Assembly (NCBI RefSeq): GCF_002847285.1
Contig: NZ_CP025407.1
Coordinates: 3,938,501-4,002,500 of the forward strand
Source: Streptomyces sp. CMB-StM0423
Lineage (GTDB): Bacteria; Actinomycetota; Actinomycetes; Streptomycetales; Streptomycetaceae
Length of the DNA: 64,000 nt
Direction: 5' to 3'
The notes beneath the pieces were generated by a model. That model was given only the letters and a program-made list of their open reading frames with translations. It did not search any database and was not told the origin of the DNA. Numbering within the stretch: position 1 is the stretch's first letter; each line of letters opens with the position of its first letter. Both the position numbers and the translations under genes were made by a program. Below, in pieces: positions 15,600 to 23,691 of the stretch.

Positions 15600-15640
15600 G
15601 CACGGGCAAGCGACCCCCTGCAAGCCGGGGGTACGGGCCG

Positions 15641-16576
15641 TCAGACCAGCGCGGGCGGGCAGGCCACCAGCAGCGGCACCAGCGGCACCGTCAGCGCGAC
15701 CGCCGCCACCGCGGCCCGCAGCACCGGGTGCGCGCGCCGTCGCGGGCCCAGCACCCGGCGCAGCCGCACCGGCACCGTCCCGCCGCCGACGGCGAACGCC
15801 CCGCTCGGCGCGCGGCAGGCCGCCATCTCGTACATCGCCGTGGCCAGCACCCCGCCCGGGTGCCGCCGCAGCGCGCGGTCGTCCGCGGCCATCTCCAGCA
15901 GCAGCGCTGTCTGCCGCCGTACGTGCCGCGCCAGCGGCAGCCCGCGGAACACGGCGGCGAAGCCGTCCGCCGCTGCCTGCGGCAGGTGGTGCCGGCCGGC
16001 GACGTGCGCCCGCTCGTGCTCCAGGACCGCGTCGACCTGCGCGGCCGACAGCAGCCGCAGCGCGCCCTCGCTGACGACGACGCGCGCGCGGCGGCCCGGC
16101 AGGCAGTACGCGACGGGCGTGCCGTGCGCCACCACGGTGGCGCCCAGCGCGGCCGACCGGCGGCCGACCATGTCGAGCACGGCGCGGTGCCGGGCCCGTA
16201 CCCGCCGCGCCCGCAACGCGTGCACGCCGACGCTCACCGCCACCGCGCCGGCGACGGCGGCCGGCAGCGCACCCGCCAGCCGGCTCGCAACGCCCGGGTC
16301 GGGCCGCCCGGTGCCGAGGCCGAGGTCCACGCCCCGGTCCAGGCCCAGGCCGCAGGAGTGCAGGAAGCCGACGAAGCTGGCGTGCAGATGCTCGGTGGGC
16401 GTCGCCAGGTGGTACGCGGCCAGCGCCACGGAGAGCGTGAACGCCACCGCGAGCGCGTGCCACACCGCGACCGCGAGCCGCGGCGCCCGGTGCGGCCACG
16501 CGCCGCGCAGCACGAGGCGCGGCGCGACGACGCCCAGCACGGCCGCGTACCCCAGGACCGGCAGCGCCTCGCTCAC
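15641..16576 (-). CDS. M56-family (BlaR1-like) membrane metallopeptidase
   Basis: The 311-residue protein has several N-terminal membrane helices, an extended soluble segment with the zinc motif HERAH (in DAVLEHERAHVAGRHH), a downstream acidic ligand region (LLLEMAADDRAL) and a final membrane helix (VAAVALTVPLVPLLVACP). In the family such peptidases sense wall stress or beta-lactams and inactivate the BlaI repressor. It lacks the extracellular penicillin-binding domain of staphylococcal BlaR1, as is usual in actinobacteria. The GTG start overlaps the BlaI stop (GTGA), so both come from one transcript. Confidence 0.87.
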   Translation of the reverse strand: MSEALPVLGYAAVLGVVAPRLVLRGAWPHRAPRLAVAVWHALAVAFTLSVALAAYHLATPTEHLHASFVGFLHSCGLGLDRGVDLGLGTGRPDPGVASRLAGALPAAVAGAVAVSVGVHALRARRVRARHRAVLDMVGRRSAALGATVVAHGTPVAYCLPGRRARVVVSEGALRLLSAAQVDAVLEHERAHVAGRHHLPQAAADGFAAVFRGLPLARHVRRQTALLLEMAADDRALRRHPGGVLATAMYEMAACRAPSGAFAVGGGTVPVRLRRVLGPRRRAHPVLRAAVAAVALTVPLVPLLVACPPALV

Positions 16577-16959
16577 CCCGGGCCCCGGCTCTCGCCGCGG
16601 CGGGCGGCGTCGCTGTCGCGCAGCGCCTTGCGCAGGGCGGCGACCTCGTCGTCGGTCATGCCCTCGACGAAGTGGGCGAGGGCGGCGGACCGGTCCTCGC
16701 TGGCGCCGAGGGCGTCCTCCATCAGCGCGGCGGAGTACGCCTCCCGGCTGCGGACGGGGGTGTAGAGCCAGGCCCGGCCCTGTTTCGTACGGACCAGCCA
16801 GCCCTTCTGGTACAGGATGTTGGCGACGGTCATGACCGTCGTGTAGGCCAGCTCGCGGTCGTTGTTGATGTCGTCGACGATCTCGCGGACGGTGGCGGGG
16901 CGCTCCCACTTCCACAGCCGGTCCATGATCTCCGCTTCGAGATCCCCCAGCCGCCGCAT
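16573..16959 (-). CDS. BlaI/MecI/CopY-family transcriptional repressor
   Basis: A 128-residue winged helix-turn-helix repressor: LGDLEAEIMDRLWKWERPATVREIVDDI, then the typical recognition run ELAYTTVMTVANILYQKGWLVRTKQGRAWLYTPVRSREAY. Family members dimerise on TACTA-type dyads and are cleaved by the partner M56 peptidase. It is the first gene of the BlaI-M56 operon and may also act on the adjacent NlpC/P60 gene, linking wall stress to hydrolase expression. Confidence 0.9.
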   Translation of the reverse strand: MRRLGDLEAEIMDRLWKWERPATVREIVDDINNDRELAYTTVMTVANILYQKGWLVRTKQGRAWLYTPVRSREAYSAALMEDALGASEDRSAALAHFVEGMTDDEVAALRKALRDSDAARRGESRGPG

Positions 16960-17057
16960 GATCGTTTCCCTCCGCAGGCGTTGCGCGCAGCCACATCGTA
17001 GTCAGGGGCGGACCGGGGCCCGGGGCCGGTGGCGGTGCTGGTTAGGCTGCGACGACC

Positions 17058-17639
17058 ATGACCGCTCGTACGTCCTCCGTCCCCGCGCCCGCGCTCGCCG
17101 CCGGGTGCGTGCTGCTGCCGCAGCTCGGGGCGGTACTGCCCGCCGGGGCGCTGCGGGCGCAGGGGTGCCTGTGGCTCTTCGCCGTCTCGGCGGTCGCCGG
17201 GTGGCTGGTCGCGGGGCGGCAGCGGCGTACGGAGACGGGCGGGCTCGCCGTCCTCGTCGCCGCGCAGCTCGCGCTCGACCTGCTGTGCGTGGTCACCGCC
17301 CCCGCGGTCGCCGGCCCGGGGCACCCGCCGTGGGGGCTGGTCGCCGCCCAGGCCGTCGCGCTGCTGATCTCCGCCCGGCTGCTCGGCGCCGCGGACGCGC
17401 TGCTGGCGCGCGGCCGGACGGTGGTCGCCGAGGTGCGCGGGTACGTCCTCGCGCACCGGCTCGTACGGGCCGCGCACCCCGCGTACGCGCCGCCCCGCCC
17501 GCCGCTCCCCGCCGCCCAGGCGCCGCCCCGCCGGCACCGCGGCCCGGGGCAACTGCGGCTGCGCGCGCCCCCGGTGTACGGCCCGCTCCCCGCCCGGCCA
17601 CCGGTCCCGGGCCGCCTCGCCCTCGCCCTCGCCTCCTGA
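17058..17639 (+). CDS. Small multi-pass membrane protein, Pro-rich C-terminus
   Basis: The 193-residue protein has about four hydrophobic helices (roughly residues 12-125) and a basic, Pro/Arg-rich cytoplasmic-type tail (about 135-193). No family is recognised. A TAGGCT hexamer nine bases before the ATG and the absence of a Shine-Dalgarno suggest a leaderless message. It is divergent from the BlaI operon, so the two share a ~100-bp promoter region. Confidence 0.6.
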   Translation: MTARTSSVPAPALAAGCVLLPQLGAVLPAGALRAQGCLWLFAVSAVAGWLVAGRQRRTETGGLAVLVAAQLALDLLCVVTAPAVAGPGHPPWGLVAAQAVALLISARLLGAADALLARGRTVVAEVRGYVLAHRLVRAAHPAYAPPRPPLPAAQAPPRRHRGPGQLRLRAPPVYGPLPARPPVPGRLALALAS

Positions 17640-17721
17640 CGGACGCGGACGGGAACGCGGCGCCGGCCGGCGCCGCCGGTACGTACGCCAGCGCCCGCCC
17701 GCACCCCGTCGTGAGGAACCC

Positions 17722-18414
17722 ATGCCCGAGAACCGCAGCACCACCACCCAGAGCGGGAACAAGAAGAAGCACCTCTACGCCACCGTCGTCATCGCCGCCG
17801 TCTTCGTCGCGGTCTTCGCCCTCGCCGCCGCCTTCCTGCCCGGCGACGACTCCCCCACCGACGCCGCGCCCGCCGCCGACCCCCGCGTCGTACGCGCCGA
17901 CAGCCACCGCCTGACCTCGCCCGCCGACAGCGAGCTGACCCTGGTGGAGTTCCTCGACTTCGAGTGCGAGGCGTGCGGCGCGTACTACCCGGCCGTCGAG
18001 AAGCTCCGCGAGCGCTACGGCGACCGCGTCACCTTCGTCGCCCGCTACTTCCCCATGCCCGGCCACCGCAACGGCGAACTCGCCGCCCGCGCCGCCGAAG
18101 CCGCCGCCCGGCAGGACAAGTTCGACGAGATGTACCGCAAGCTCTTCGACACCCAGGCGGAGTGGGGCGAGGCGCAGGAGCCGAAGGAGGACGTCTTCCG
18201 CGGCTTCGCCCGCGAACTGGGCCTGGACCTGGCCCGCTTCGACCGCGACCTGGCGGCCCCGCGCACGGCCGACCGGGTGCGGGCCGACCAGCGCGACGGC
18301 CTCGCGCTCGACGTCCAGGGGACACCGACGTTCTTCCTCGGCGGCGAGAAGATCTCCAACCCGCAGTCGTACGAGGACTTCGCCGCCGCCCTCGACGAAG
18401 CGCTCGCCCGCTGA
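17722..18414 (+). CDS. DsbA-family thioredoxin-fold protein, membrane-anchored
   Basis: This 230-residue protein has a basic N-terminus, one transmembrane anchor (about 18-40) and an extracytoplasmic thioredoxin-like domain. The redox motif is CEAC (Cys82-Cys85) in FLDFECEACGAYYP, the helical insert follows, and the cis-Pro loop reads VQGTPTFFLGGE (about 195). It probably forms or reshuffles disulfides in exported proteins. It follows the membrane protein by 82 bp. Confidence 0.87.
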   Translation: MPENRSTTTQSGNKKKHLYATVVIAAVFVAVFALAAAFLPGDDSPTDAAPAADPRVVRADSHRLTSPADSELTLVEFLDFECEACGAYYPAVEKLRERYGDRVTFVARYFPMPGHRNGELAARAAEAAARQDKFDEMYRKLFDTQAEWGEAQEPKEDVFRGFARELGLDLARFDRDLAAPRTADRVRADQRDGLALDVQGTPTFFLGGEKISNPQSYEDFAAALDEALAR

Positions 18415-18470
18415 ACCCGAGACGGCAGAATCGGCCGCGTACCGAGCACCGCACCCCGGAGGAACGTCAA

Positions 18471-19670
18471 TTGCCGTCGGACATCAGCACCTTCACCACC
18501 CCCTCCGCGGAGCGCCCGCCCGCCCCCGTACCCGTCGACTGGGCGGCCGTCGAGGACTGGCTCGGGCTGCGGCTGCCGGCCGACTACAGGCAACTCGCCG
18601 ACCGGCACGGGCCGCTGGACTTCGGCGAATACGTCTGGATCCACGTGCCGTGCGGCCAGCAGGACCGCTTCGACTACGGCGCGTGGCTGCGCGAGACCCA
18701 CCGGGAGGCGCGGATCGCGGCGCGGAACCTGCCCGAGGCGGAGCGGCCCGCGCTCCACCCCGAGCCCGGCGGACTGCTGGCGTGGGGCTGCACGCGCGGC
18801 ACCGACGTGCTGTTCTGGGACACCTCGGTCTCCGCCGACCCCGACGAGTGGACCGTGGTGGTACGGCACTCGGGGCCGATACCGGGCAGCGGCCTGCAAC
18901 CCTGGCACCGCTACGACCTGACGCTCACCGGCTATCTCCGCCACACCGTCCGCGACGCCTGGGAACTACCCACCCCGCCAGGACCGCTGCTCGGCCCGCT
19001 GCCGGGCACCGCCGCGCGGACCGCGTTCCTGCCCGACGCCGGGCAGTGGACCCCGCCCGCGCCGGTACCGCCCCGGCTCACCGCGGCCGAGCGCCGCGTC
19101 GCACTGGAGACCGGCACCGGGACGACCGCGCTGCGGCTGCTGTCGCCGCCGCCGGCGCGGCCGTACCTCGGCGACGGGTCCTGGGAGGCGCTGTGGGCCG
19201 AGCTGGGCACCCGGCTGCCCGGGGAGTACGTGCGGCTCATGGACGAGTACGGCGCCGGGATCTGGGGCGGGTGGCTGCGCTTCCACACCCCGCTGCGGAC
19301 CGGCGAACGCCGGTTCCGTACGCACGCCGAGAGCATCGCGAACGCGTACCGGGAACTCCATGCCGGCCACCCGGAGTGGTACCCGCTGCCGATCTGGCCC
19401 GAGCCCGGCGGCTTCCTCTCCTTCGCCGGCTCCATCGACGGCGACTGCCTCGGCTGGCTCACCGAGGGCAGGGACCCCGACGCCTGGCCGCTGATCGTCT
19501 GGCCCCGGCACGCGGACCAGGCCCCGCCACTGGCGGGCGGCCTGGTCGAGACGCTGCTGGACTGGCAGCGCGGGAGGCTGTTCACGCCCGGGTTCGCCGT
19601 CCTGGACGAGGACGACGACCCGGTCGAGTTCGCGGGCTTCGAGCCGTGGGACGACAGCGCGTACTGGTGA
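18471..19670 (+). CDS. Tandem SUKH (SMI1/KNR4) domain protein
   Basis: This 399-residue protein contains two SMI1/KNR4-type domains. The first is at about 15-160 (WAAVEDWLGLRLPADYRQLADRHG ... YVWIHVPCG ... LLAWGCTRGTDVLFWDT). The second is at about 220-385 (WEALWAELGTRLPGEYVRLMDEYGAGIWGGWLRFHTP ... GFLSFAGSIDGDCLGWLT). SUKH domains are often immunity proteins against polymorphic toxins or adaptor modules. The TTG start has an ideal GGAGG eight bases upstream, and no ATG fits. No toxin gene is adjacent, so it may be an orphan immunity protein or have another regulatory role. It is 56 bp after the thioredoxin gene. Confidence 0.8.
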   Translation: MPSDISTFTTPSAERPPAPVPVDWAAVEDWLGLRLPADYRQLADRHGPLDFGEYVWIHVPCGQQDRFDYGAWLRETHREARIAARNLPEAERPALHPEPGGLLAWGCTRGTDVLFWDTSVSADPDEWTVVVRHSGPIPGSGLQPWHRYDLTLTGYLRHTVRDAWELPTPPGPLLGPLPGTAARTAFLPDAGQWTPPAPVPPRLTAAERRVALETGTGTTALRLLSPPPARPYLGDGSWEALWAELGTRLPGEYVRLMDEYGAGIWGGWLRFHTPLRTGERRFRTHAESIANAYRELHAGHPEWYPLPIWPEPGGFLSFAGSIDGDCLGWLTEGRDPDAWPLIVWPRHADQAPPLAGGLVETLLDWQRGRLFTPGFAVLDEDDDPVEFAGFEPWDDSAYW

Positions 19671-19694
19671 GCCGCCCGCCGGCGTACGGCGCGG

Positions 19695-20336
19695 CTACGG
19701 CTTCATGATGCCGCCGCGCTCCTCCAGCATGTCCCGCATCAGCTTGATCTCCGACTGCTGCCCGCGCAGCGTGGTCTCCGCCAGCCGCCGCACCACCTGC
19801 GTCTCCACCGCGCCCGCCGCCATCTGCGACATCTGCACGCCGCCCTGGTGGTGCGCGGTCATCAGCCGGAGGTACAGCACCTCGGCGTCCTCGCCGTCCG
19901 CGGCCCGCAGTTGGCGGAGCTGGGTGTTCGTCGCCATGCCGGGCATCAGCGCACCGTCGCGCGCCTCGAAGGGCATCTCGTGGCCCATCCAGGCCATCGG
20001 CGGCTCGCCCGACGACTTCGGCAGCTCCCACGCGTCCAGCCAGCCGAGGAGCATGCCGCGCTGGTTGGCCTGGGTGTTGATGACGTCGTACGCGAGCCGG
20101 CGCACGTCCTCGTCGTCGGTGCGGTCGCGCACGATGAGGGACATCTCCACTGCCTGCTGGTGGTGGACGACCATGTCGCGGGCGAACCCGGCGTCCGCGG
20201 AGCCGGTGTCCGGGACGGCGGGGGTGTCGTCGCCGTCCGCGCCGGTGGCGAGGACGACGAGGAACGCCCCGCAGACGAGGACCGTGGCGGCCAGCATCGC
20301 GAGCGGCCACCGCAGGGCGGGCCGGACGAGCGTCAC
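19695..20336 (-). CDS. DUF305 (ferritin-like four-helix) exported protein
   Basis: The 213-residue protein has a signal/anchor (about 6-28) and a helical DUF305 domain: DAGFARDMVVHHQQAVEMSLIVRDR, MGHEMPFE, and LYLRLMTAHHQGGVQMSQMAA. The paired HH and Met-rich motifs are characteristic and suggest a Cu-binding role, although the family function is not settled. The GTG start overlaps the DUF3105 stop (GTGA) and has a strong GGGAAGGAGG site, so the two proteins are coupled. Confidence 0.87.
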   Translation of the reverse strand: MTLVRPALRWPLAMLAATVLVCGAFLVVLATGADGDDTPAVPDTGSADAGFARDMVVHHQQAVEMSLIVRDRTDDEDVRRLAYDVINTQANQRGMLLGWLDAWELPKSSGEPPMAWMGHEMPFEARDGALMPGMATNTQLRQLRAADGEDAEVLYLRLMTAHHQGGVQMSQMAAGAVETQVVRRLAETTLRGQQSEIKLMRDMLEERGGIMKP

Positions 20337-20962
20337 GCCTCCTTCCCACCGGTGCAGGCGGCACCCTGCTCGGGGGTCTGCGGACCCTGGACGTACTTGT
20401 CGAAGAACTTGCCCACCTTCGGGTCGTCCGCCGTCTTGACCGTGAGCTGCTTGCCCCAGGCGGAGAGGGTGATCGCCCCGGTCTGATCGGGGTGGGGGCT
20501 CATCAGCGAGTACGGGGTGTTGGTGACGCGCTCGGTGAGCGTCTTGACGTCCCCTTCCTTCGCCTTGTCGCTGTACGTGACCCACACGGCGCCGTGCTCC
20601 AGGGAGTGCACGGCGTTCTCGTCGCGTATCGGCTGCTCGTAGACGTCGGCGTTGCAGTTCTGCCAGGCGGGGTCGTGGTCGCCGCCCGCGGGGGGCGTCA
20701 TCTTGTAGTCGACGTCCTCGGTGACGTGGTTCTGTTCGAGGTCGTCCCAGCTCTGCTCGCCCTTGAGGGGTGCCGCGGCGGCCTTGTCGTCCTCGCGGGC
20801 GCTGTCGACGATGAAGTAGCCGCCGACGGCGGTGGCGATCACGACGACGGCGGAGGCGAGATAGGTGACCTGCTTGCTGCGCCGCTCCCGGGCGGCTTCC
20901 TTGCGGCGCAGCTCTTCGACGCGGGCACGGCGGGCGGCGGCTTTGGACTTGGCGGAACCCAT
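20333..20962 (-). CDS. DUF3105 membrane protein
   Basis: The 209-residue protein has a highly basic N-terminus (about 1-33), one transmembrane helix (about 35-53) and the DUF3105 domain (about 70-200) with its hallmarks: NCNADVYEQPIRDENAVHSLEHGAVWVTY, then LMSPHPDQTGAITLSAWGKQL. The conserved Cys, His and Glu in HSLEHG could bind metal or act catalytically, but no activity is established to my knowledge. The ATG has a GGGAGAAGGG site. It is operonic with the DUF305 protein, which recurs beside it in many actinobacteria. Confidence 0.87.
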   Translation of the reverse strand: MGSAKSKAAARRARVEELRRKEAARERRSKQVTYLASAVVVIATAVGGYFIVDSAREDDKAAAAPLKGEQSWDDLEQNHVTEDVDYKMTPPAGGDHDPAWQNCNADVYEQPIRDENAVHSLEHGAVWVTYSDKAKEGDVKTLTERVTNTPYSLMSPHPDQTGAITLSAWGKQLTVKTADDPKVGKFFDKYVQGPQTPEQGAACTGGKEA

Positions 20963-21111
20963 GGTGTGCGGACCCTTCTCCCCGGGTCGCGCGCCTACGC
21001 GGACGCGCGGCGGGGTGATTGCGTAGGGGTGTGGTGGACGGAGTACGGGTGGGCGCACGGGCCGGGCCCCGCGGGCGGCGGTCCGGTTCTGGGCGTGCGC
21101 GGGGATCCGTC

Positions 21112-21726
21112 CTAGGTCCGCTGGACCTGGAGTTGGTGGAGATCGGGGGTGCGGAGGGCCCCGGGCGGGGCCGGGGTGACGCCGCACCCGGCGACGGCGG
21201 CCGCACTGGGCGCACACGGCGGCCCGTCACCGGGCTCCGGCCAGGCCCCGGCGCCGGGGAGCGGAGGCGCGGCGGCACGCTCGGAGGCGGCGGGACAGTC
21301 ACCGGCGGAGCCGCCGGGGGTGTGAGCGGCGGTGCAGTCCTGGGGGAGAGGCGCGCCGGCGGGCGGACGGTCGGACAGGACGACTTCGCCGGGCGTATCG
21401 GCGCGGAGGGTGTCGGCGGACGAGGCGTCGGCCGGGGAGGCGGCGGCCGGGAGGCCGCCGGACGATGTGGCGGCGGCCACACGGTCGTCCGCCGGTGCGG
21501 CAGCGGTCCGGACGGCGTCGGGCGGGACGTCGGGACGTAGCACGTCCAGGACGTCGCCCTGCAGAACAGCGGCGCGTAGGACGAGCCCATGGCTCGCGGC
21601 TGTGTCGGAGCGGCCCGCGTCGGCGCAGGACGCCGCACCGGCGAGGAGGCCCAGGAGGACGAGGACGTAGCCGAGCAGGCGGAGGCGGCGCGTCGCGGCG
21701 TCCGGAACCCTGCGTGGCCTGGTCAT
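21112..21726 (-). CDS. Secreted/lipid-anchored Ala-Pro-rich protein of unknown function
   Basis: The 204-residue protein starts MTRPRRVPDAATRRLRLLGY with a hydrophobic segment and a possible lipobox (LLAGAASC, about residue 34). It continues as a low-complexity Ala/Pro/Asp-rich region containing three further cysteines. No family is recognised. It lies 149 bp upstream of the DUF3105 gene on the same strand and may be the first gene of that operon. The low-complexity composition leaves doubt, but the signal region and the codon bias support a gene. Confidence 0.6.
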   Translation of the reverse strand: MTRPRRVPDAATRRLRLLGYVLVLLGLLAGAASCADAGRSDTAASHGLVLRAAVLQGDVLDVLRPDVPPDAVRTAAAPADDRVAAATSSGGLPAAASPADASSADTLRADTPGEVVLSDRPPAGAPLPQDCTAAHTPGGSAGDCPAASERAAAPPLPGAGAWPEPGDGPPCAPSAAAVAGCGVTPAPPGALRTPDLHQLQVQRT

Positions 21727-22046
21727 CGCCGCGAATCGTAGCCCGCCCACCCACGCCGCAACAGCGCCCCGCACCAGGAACGAACCCCCGCGGCCCCCGC
21801 CCCGGCAGCACCACGGCCACCCTTCACACCCGCCCCGGGGCCACCACACCAACCCCGCACACCCGCCCAAGGGTAGGCAGCCCCACCGACAACGCCCACC
21901 GACAACGCCCACCGACAGGACCTCAGCGCCGACGCCCGCCCGAACCGCACCCGGCCGCGCCACAAGCCCCCGCCCCGGCCACCACCGCTCCGCCGATTAC
22001 CGTCTAGGGAGCACCGCAGATCACCCCACCCCCGTGAGGAGCAGCC
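21727..22046. other. 320-bp divergent intergenic region
   Basis: A C-rich region between the secreted-protein gene (minus) and the Acr3-like transporter (plus). It holds the 13-bp tandem repeat at 21882-21917 and a TAGGGA hexamer near 22006 that could be the transporter's -10. No gene was seen. Confidence 0.4.
21882..21917. repeat. 13-bp tandem repeat, 2.8 copies
   Basis: CCCACCGACAACG occurs twice in tandem (21882-21894, 21895-21907) followed by a 10-bp partial copy. It is the only tandem array in the divergent promoter region and could be either simple slippage or a multi-site operator. Confidence 0.7.
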
Positions 22047-23033
22047 GTGGCGCAGCCGGGCGGGATCGTCGTCGCCATGGAGCGGCATCAGGTCGCCGTC
22101 TACCTCGGGGCCCTCGTCGTCGGCGGCGTCGTCGGGTGGGTCGCGCCCGATGCCGGGCCCGGTCTTGAGCACGCCATCAACCCCGTGCTCGCCGCCCTCC
22201 TCTACGTGACCTTCCTCCAGGTGCCCGCCGCCCAACTGCTCCGCTCCCTGCGCTCCGGCCGGTTCCTCGCCGCCGCTCTCGTCGTCAACTTCGCCGTCGT
22301 CCCGCTCGTCGTGGCCGCGATGTTCGCCTTCCTCCCCGACGAGCAGGCCATCCGCATGGGCGTCCTGCTCGTCCTCCTCACCCCCTGCATCGACTACGTC
22401 ATCGTCTTCAGCGGCCTCGCCGGCGGCAGCAGCCGCCAGCTCCTCGCCGCCACGCCCCTCCTCCTGATCGCGCAGATGGTGCTGCTGCCCGGTTACCTGT
22501 ACCTCTTCATGGGCTCCGACCTCGCCGACATCGTCGAGGCGGGCCCCTTCGTCGAAGCGTTCGTCGTCCTCATCGCCATCCCGCTCACCCTCGCCTGGCT
22601 CACCCAGGCGTGGGCCGCCCGCCGCCCCGCCGGGCAGAAGACCGCCGACGCGGCGGGCACCGCGATGGTGCCGCTGATGGCCGCGACCCTCGCCACCGTC
22701 GTCGCCTCCCAGGTGCCCGAGGTCGACGACAGCGCCGGCGACGTGGCCCGCGTGGTGCCGTTCTACGTGCTCTTCCTCGCCGTGATGGCCTTCGCAGGAC
22801 TCGGCGTCGCCCGGCTGTTCCGCCTCGACGTCCCCGCCGGCCGCGCAATCGTCTTCACCGGCGCCACCCGCAACTCCCTCGTCGTCCTCCCTCTCGCCCT
22901 CGCGCTGCCCGACCGGCTGGCCGCCGCCGCGGTGGTGGTCGTCACCCAGACCCTGGTCGAGGTGGTCGGCATGGTGATCTACGTACGCCTCATCCCTCGG
23001 CTGCTGCCGGATCCCGTACGCGCACGAGCCTGA
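22047..23033 (+). CDS. Acr3/BASS-superfamily transporter (arsenic resistance protein-like)
   Basis: The 328-residue protein has about ten transmembrane helices and the Acr3-like signature region LLVLLTPCIDYVIVFSGLAGG (helix 4, with the conserved Cys near residue 116), plus a repeat-like GATRNSLVVLPLALALP in helix 9. Acr3 proteins export arsenite; related bile-acid:sodium symporters import organic acids. The conserved Cys after TP favours the arsenic branch, but no arsR or arsC is adjacent, so substrate is uncertain. GTG start with GAGGAG upstream. Confidence 0.78.
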   Translation: MAQPGGIVVAMERHQVAVYLGALVVGGVVGWVAPDAGPGLEHAINPVLAALLYVTFLQVPAAQLLRSLRSGRFLAAALVVNFAVVPLVVAAMFAFLPDEQAIRMGVLLVLLTPCIDYVIVFSGLAGGSSRQLLAATPLLLIAQMVLLPGYLYLFMGSDLADIVEAGPFVEAFVVLIAIPLTLAWLTQAWAARRPAGQKTADAAGTAMVPLMAATLATVVASQVPEVDDSAGDVARVVPFYVLFLAVMAFAGLGVARLFRLDVPAGRAIVFTGATRNSLVVLPLALALPDRLAAAAVVVVTQTLVEVVGMVIYVRLIPRLLPDPVRARA

Positions 23034-23163
23034 CCCCGCGCCCGCCCCCGGCGGCGCGCGGGCGAACAGCCTGCCGAATCCCGGAACCACCTGAACTCGC
23101 CTGTTCTGCCCGGCATTTCGGGGAGGTAGGTTGGAGGCGAGTCCCCCGAGGGAGGCTGACGCG

Positions 23164-23601
23164 ATGCCGTGGATCGTCTGGCTGCTCGCCGCCGCGGCGC
23201 TCGGTGCCGCCGAGTTCTTCACGATGACCCTGGTCTTCGGACTGCTCGCCGGCGCCGCGATGGTCGCCGCCGTGGTGGCCGGGGTGGGCGTCGGTGCGCT
23301 GGGGCAGTTCGTGGCCCTCGGGGCGACGGCGGCAGCGGGGCTCGTCGTCGTACGTCCCGTCGCGCTGAAGCACATGGCGCAGACCCCGCTGACCCGCGAC
23401 GGCAGCGACGCGCTGCTCGGCAAGCGGGCCGAGGTCGTACAGGAGGTCACCGCGACCCGGGGGCTGATCAAGCTCTCCGGCGAGGAGTGGTCGGCCCGCG
23501 CGCTGGACGAGACGGCGGTGATTCCGGTGGGGGCGCTGGTGGAGGTCATGGAGATCGAAGGCGCGACGGCCGTCGTCTATCCCCGCGAACTCCTTCCCTG
23601 A
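23164..23601 (+). CDS. NfeD-like membrane protein with OB-fold
   Basis: The 145-residue protein has an N-terminal hydrophobic region of about three helices (1-65) and a C-terminal beta-barrel NfeD domain: GSDALLGKRAEVVQEVTATRGLIKLSGEEWSARALDE ... GALVEVMEIEGATAVVYP. It is the short NfeD form. These proteins partner SPFH/stomatin-type proteins in membrane microdomains. The next gene, 90 bp downstream, is such a protein. An ATG with GGGAGG nine bases upstream sets the start. Confidence 0.9.
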   Translation: MPWIVWLLAAAALGAAEFFTMTLVFGLLAGAAMVAAVVAGVGVGALGQFVALGATAAAGLVVVRPVALKHMAQTPLTRDGSDALLGKRAEVVQEVTATRGLIKLSGEEWSARALDETAVIPVGALVEVMEIEGATAVVYPRELLP

Positions 23602-23691
23602 GCACCCCGGGCACCCGAACGCCCCGAACGCCCGAGCCCCTGAGCCCCGAGCCCCCGACGGGCCGCAGAACGCACAGCCAACGGAGGAAGT

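Noticed and set aside
20337..21638. Upstream extension of the DUF305 frame
   Set aside because: It runs through the DUF3105 gene in another frame; a GTG at 20336 with a strong ribosome site starts the signal peptide.
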